Source of the DNA: Sphingobium sp. CCH11-B1
GTDB taxonomy: Bacteria > Pseudomonadota > Alphaproteobacteria > Sphingomonadales > Sphingomonadaceae
Length of the DNA stretch: 39,013 bases
Assembly (NCBI RefSeq): GCF_001556865.1
Contig: NZ_LSJY01000127.1
Location: 1 to 39,013, forward strand
Direction of reading: 5' to 3'
Under the pieces are notes generated by a model. The model was not told where the DNA came from. It searched no databases and saw only the letters and a program-made list of their open reading frames with translations. The position numbers and the translations under genes are program-made. Below are positions 37,160-39,013 of the stretch, piece by piece. The stretch's first letter is position 1. Each line of letters opens with the position of its first letter.

Positions 37160-39013
37160 GCTATCGCCGCCACATCGTCGGGGATTTCCCGCGCCGTGGC
37201 GTGATCGACGCGACGCGCGGCCAGGCAGGTCCGGACCGTGAAGAAGAGAAGCGACAGCACCACGGCCAGGAACAGCGCGACCAGCGCGGCATCGATCCGG
37301 TCATTGAAGATGATCTGCCGCATCTGCTCCATCGACTTGGCCGGGGCCAATATCTCGCCCCGGTCCGCCGCATCCTCGAATCGGGCGGCGTGCGCAATGA
37401 AGCCGACCTTGGGATCTGTGGAATAGAGCTTGAGCCAGCCCGCCGAAAGCGTGCAGACGAGCAGCCATGCGGCCGGCAGCATCGTCACCCAGGCGAAGCG
37501 GTCCCGCTTCATGCGGAAGAGCACGGCCGTCCCCAGCATCAGCGCGATGGCCGCCAGCATCTGGTTGGAGATGCCGAACACCGGCCAGAGCGTGTTCACC
37601 CCACCCAGCGGATCGGTGACGCCCTCGTAGAGGAAGAAGCCCCACGCCGCGACGGTGAGCGCCGTGGCGACGAAACCGGGCCATTGCCGCGCGCCGTCCT
37701 TGAAGGAGGGCATGGCGAGCGCGATCAGATCCTGCAGCATGAACCGCCCCGCACGCGTGCCGGCGTCCACGGCTGTCAGGATGAACAGCGCCTCGAACAA
37801 TATCGCGAAATGATACCAGAAGGCCTTCATCGTGGGCCCGCCGACGACATGGCTGAAGATTTCCGCCATGGCGACCGCCAGCGTGGGCGCGCCCCCTGCG
37901 CGGGAGATGATGCTATGTTCGCCCACATCCTTCGCGGTCTGGGTTATGAGATCGGGCGAGATCGGGAAGCCCATGGCGGTCACGGCGGCGGACGCGCTGG
38001 CGGCATCCGTCCCGATCATGGCGGCGGGGCTGTTCATCGTGAAATATATGCCCGGGTCCAGGATCGAGGCGCCGACCAGCGCCATGATCGCCACGAACGC
38101 CTCCATCAGCATCGCGCCATAGCCGATGAGCGGCGCATGGGCTTCGCTGGCGATCAGCTTGGGCGTGGTGCCGCTGGAGATGAGCGCGTGGAAGCCCGAT
38201 ACCGCCCCGCAGGCGATGGTGATGAAGAGGAAGGGGAACAGCCCGCCGGCCCAGACCGGGCCATTGCCGTTCACGAAGGGGGTGAGCGCGGGCATCTTCA
38301 AGGGCGGGGCCATGATGACGATGCCGATCGCCAGCGCCGCGATTGCCCCGATCTTGAGAAAAGTCGAGAGATAGTCGCGCGGCGCGAGCAGCAGCCAGAC
38401 GGGCAGGACGGAGGCGACCGCGCCGTAGCCGATCAGGATCCAGCAGAGCTGGACCGGCGTGAAGGTGAAGAGCGGACCCCAGACCGGCGAGGCGGCGACC
38501 GCCTGCCCATAGACGATCGCTGCGATGAGGCCGACGAGGCCGAGCAAGGATACTTCGCCGATGCGCCCGGGCCTGATCCAGCGGGTATAGGCCCCCATCA
38601 ACATGGCGAGCGGCACGGTGGCGGCGACGGTGAACATGCCCCACGGGCTTTCGGCCAGCGCCTTGACCACGATCAGCGCCAGCACCGCGAGGATGATGAC
38701 CATGATCATGAAGGCCCCGAACAGCGCGATGGTGCCGGCGGCCTGCCCCATTTCCATGCGGATGAGTTCGCCCAGCGATTTGCCGTCGCGGCGCATGGAG
38801 ATGAAGAGGACCATGAAATCCTGCACCGCGCCGGCCAGGACGACGCCCGCGATGATCCAGAGCGTGCCGGGGAGGTAGCCCATCTGCGCCGCGAGCACTG
38901 GCCCCACCAGCGGCCCCGCGCCCGCGATCGCCGCGAAATGGTGGCCGAAAAGGACGGTGCGGTCGGTGCCGACATAGTCGAGCCCGTCGGCGCGGCGGAT
39001 GGCCGGGGTGGGC
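37156..39013 (-). CDS. cstA: Carbon starvation protein CstA, pyruvate/peptide transporter (5' end outside window)
   Basis: A large polytopic transporter, 618 codons visible, running off the right edge. The CstA blocks are present: DRTVLFGHHFAAIAGAGPLVGPVLAAQMGY near the cut N-terminus, FISMRRDGKSLGELIRMEMG, FHALISSGTTPKLI, and LWPVFGISNQMLAAIAL. About 16 membrane segments can be counted. CstA/BtsT proteins import pyruvate (and possibly peptides) and are induced under carbon limitation. It is coupled to ybdD downstream by a four-base overlap. Confidence 0.94.
   Translation of the reverse strand, partial: PTPAIRRADGLDYVGTDRTVLFGHHFAAIAGAGPLVGPVLAAQMGYLPGTLWIIAGVVLAGAVQDFMVLFISMRRDGKSLGELIRMEMGQAAGTIALFGAFMIMVIILAVLALIVVKALAESPWGMFTVAATVPLAMLMGAYTRWIRPGRIGEVSLLGLVGLIAAIVYGQAVAASPVWGPLFTFTPVQLCWILIGYGAVASVLPVWLLLAPRDYLSTFLKIGAIAALAIGIVIMAPPLKMPALTPFVNGNGPVWAGGLFPFLFITIACGAVSGFHALISSGTTPKLIASEAHAPLIGYGAMLMEAFVAIMALVGASILDPGIYFTMNSPAAMIGTDAASASAAVTAMGFPISPDLITQTAKDVGEHSIISRAGGAPTLAVAMAEIFSHVVGGPTMKAFWYHFAILFEALFILTAVDAGTRAGRFMLQDLIALAMPSFKDGARQWPGFVATALTVAAWGFFLYEGVTDPLGGVNTLWPVFGISNQMLAAIALMLGTAVLFRMKRDRFAWVTMLPAAWLLVCTLSAGWLKLYSTDPKVGFIAHAARFEDAADRGEILAPAKSMEQMRQIIFNDRIDAALVALFLAVVLSLLFFTVRTCLAARRVDHATAREIPDDVAAIA

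Noticed and set aside
1..39013. tRNA, rRNA, CRISPR arrays, prophage, toxin-antitoxin or defence genes
   Set aside because: I looked on both strands and found no clover-leaf-like sequence, regularly spaced direct repeats, integrase, transposase or recognisable defence protein.

Overview
The window is a GC-rich chromosomal segment of an alphaproteobacterium, most likely Sphingomonadaceae (Sphingobium/Sphingomonas-like). The evidence is gene content and protein style: a TonB-ExbB-ExbD-ExbD cluster, hom and glpX close together, two exosortase-A-associated glycan genes, many short secreted proteins of sphingomonad type, and frequent GTG/TTG starts. It is mostly housekeeping. I see no rRNA, tRNA, CRISPR array, phage or insertion sequence. 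No gene-free stretch exceeds 300 bases.

Layout. 1-426: 5' part of an NDUFA9-like NAD(P)-binding protein. 533-1332: a GDT1/UPF0016 manganese exporter gene behind a well-formed yybP-ykoY (Mn2+) riboswitch, divergent from a DUF1801 gene and a secreted amidase (1358-3339). 3341-9831 is a long minus-strand block, read in order nadD, rsfS, rlmH, envC-like, ctpA, dsbB, coq7, then two secreted four-cysteine paralogues. 10029-12999: small ORF, rmuC, aminotransferase. 13111-15360: MASE1-PAS-GGDEF cyclase and a MerC-domain protein with a Zur-box-like site. 15368-18242: glpX and hom on the minus strand, with a third four-cysteine paralogue between them on the plus strand. 18316-22051: secreted unknown, then divergent tonB-exbB-exbD1-exbD2 ending in a clear terminator. 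22148-25704: PilZ protein, an ABC exporter whose reading frame is broken by an Illumina Nextera adapter remnant (24261-24281), and a methyltransferase fused to a membrane anti-sigma-like domain. 25805-30101: dipeptide epimerase, small outer-membrane-like protein, MscS channel, topoisomerase IB, PfpI/DJ-1 protein. 30061-34545: exosortase-A-associated O-ligase operon, divergent glycosyltransferase, and a membrane unknown. 34550-36802: two small overlapping genes divergent from an S24/LexA-like repressor, with an operator-like array between, then an xdhC-like gene. 36974-39013: ybdD and cstA (cut by the window edge).

How they connect. The tonB cluster energises outer-membrane import. DsbB supports disulfide formation in the periplasm, where the four-cysteine proteins are predicted to go. 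The GGDEF and PilZ genes are c-di-GMP producer and receptor candidates. nadD-rsfS-rlmH links NAD synthesis with ribosome control.

Main points for a second look: the Mn riboswitch, the three-member four-cysteine family, the methyltransferase/anti-sigma fusion, the 46-codon gene in the O-ligase operon, the S24 operator array, and the adapter contamination, which means the ABC-gene frameshift should not be read as biology. I found no complete new defence or biosynthetic system.
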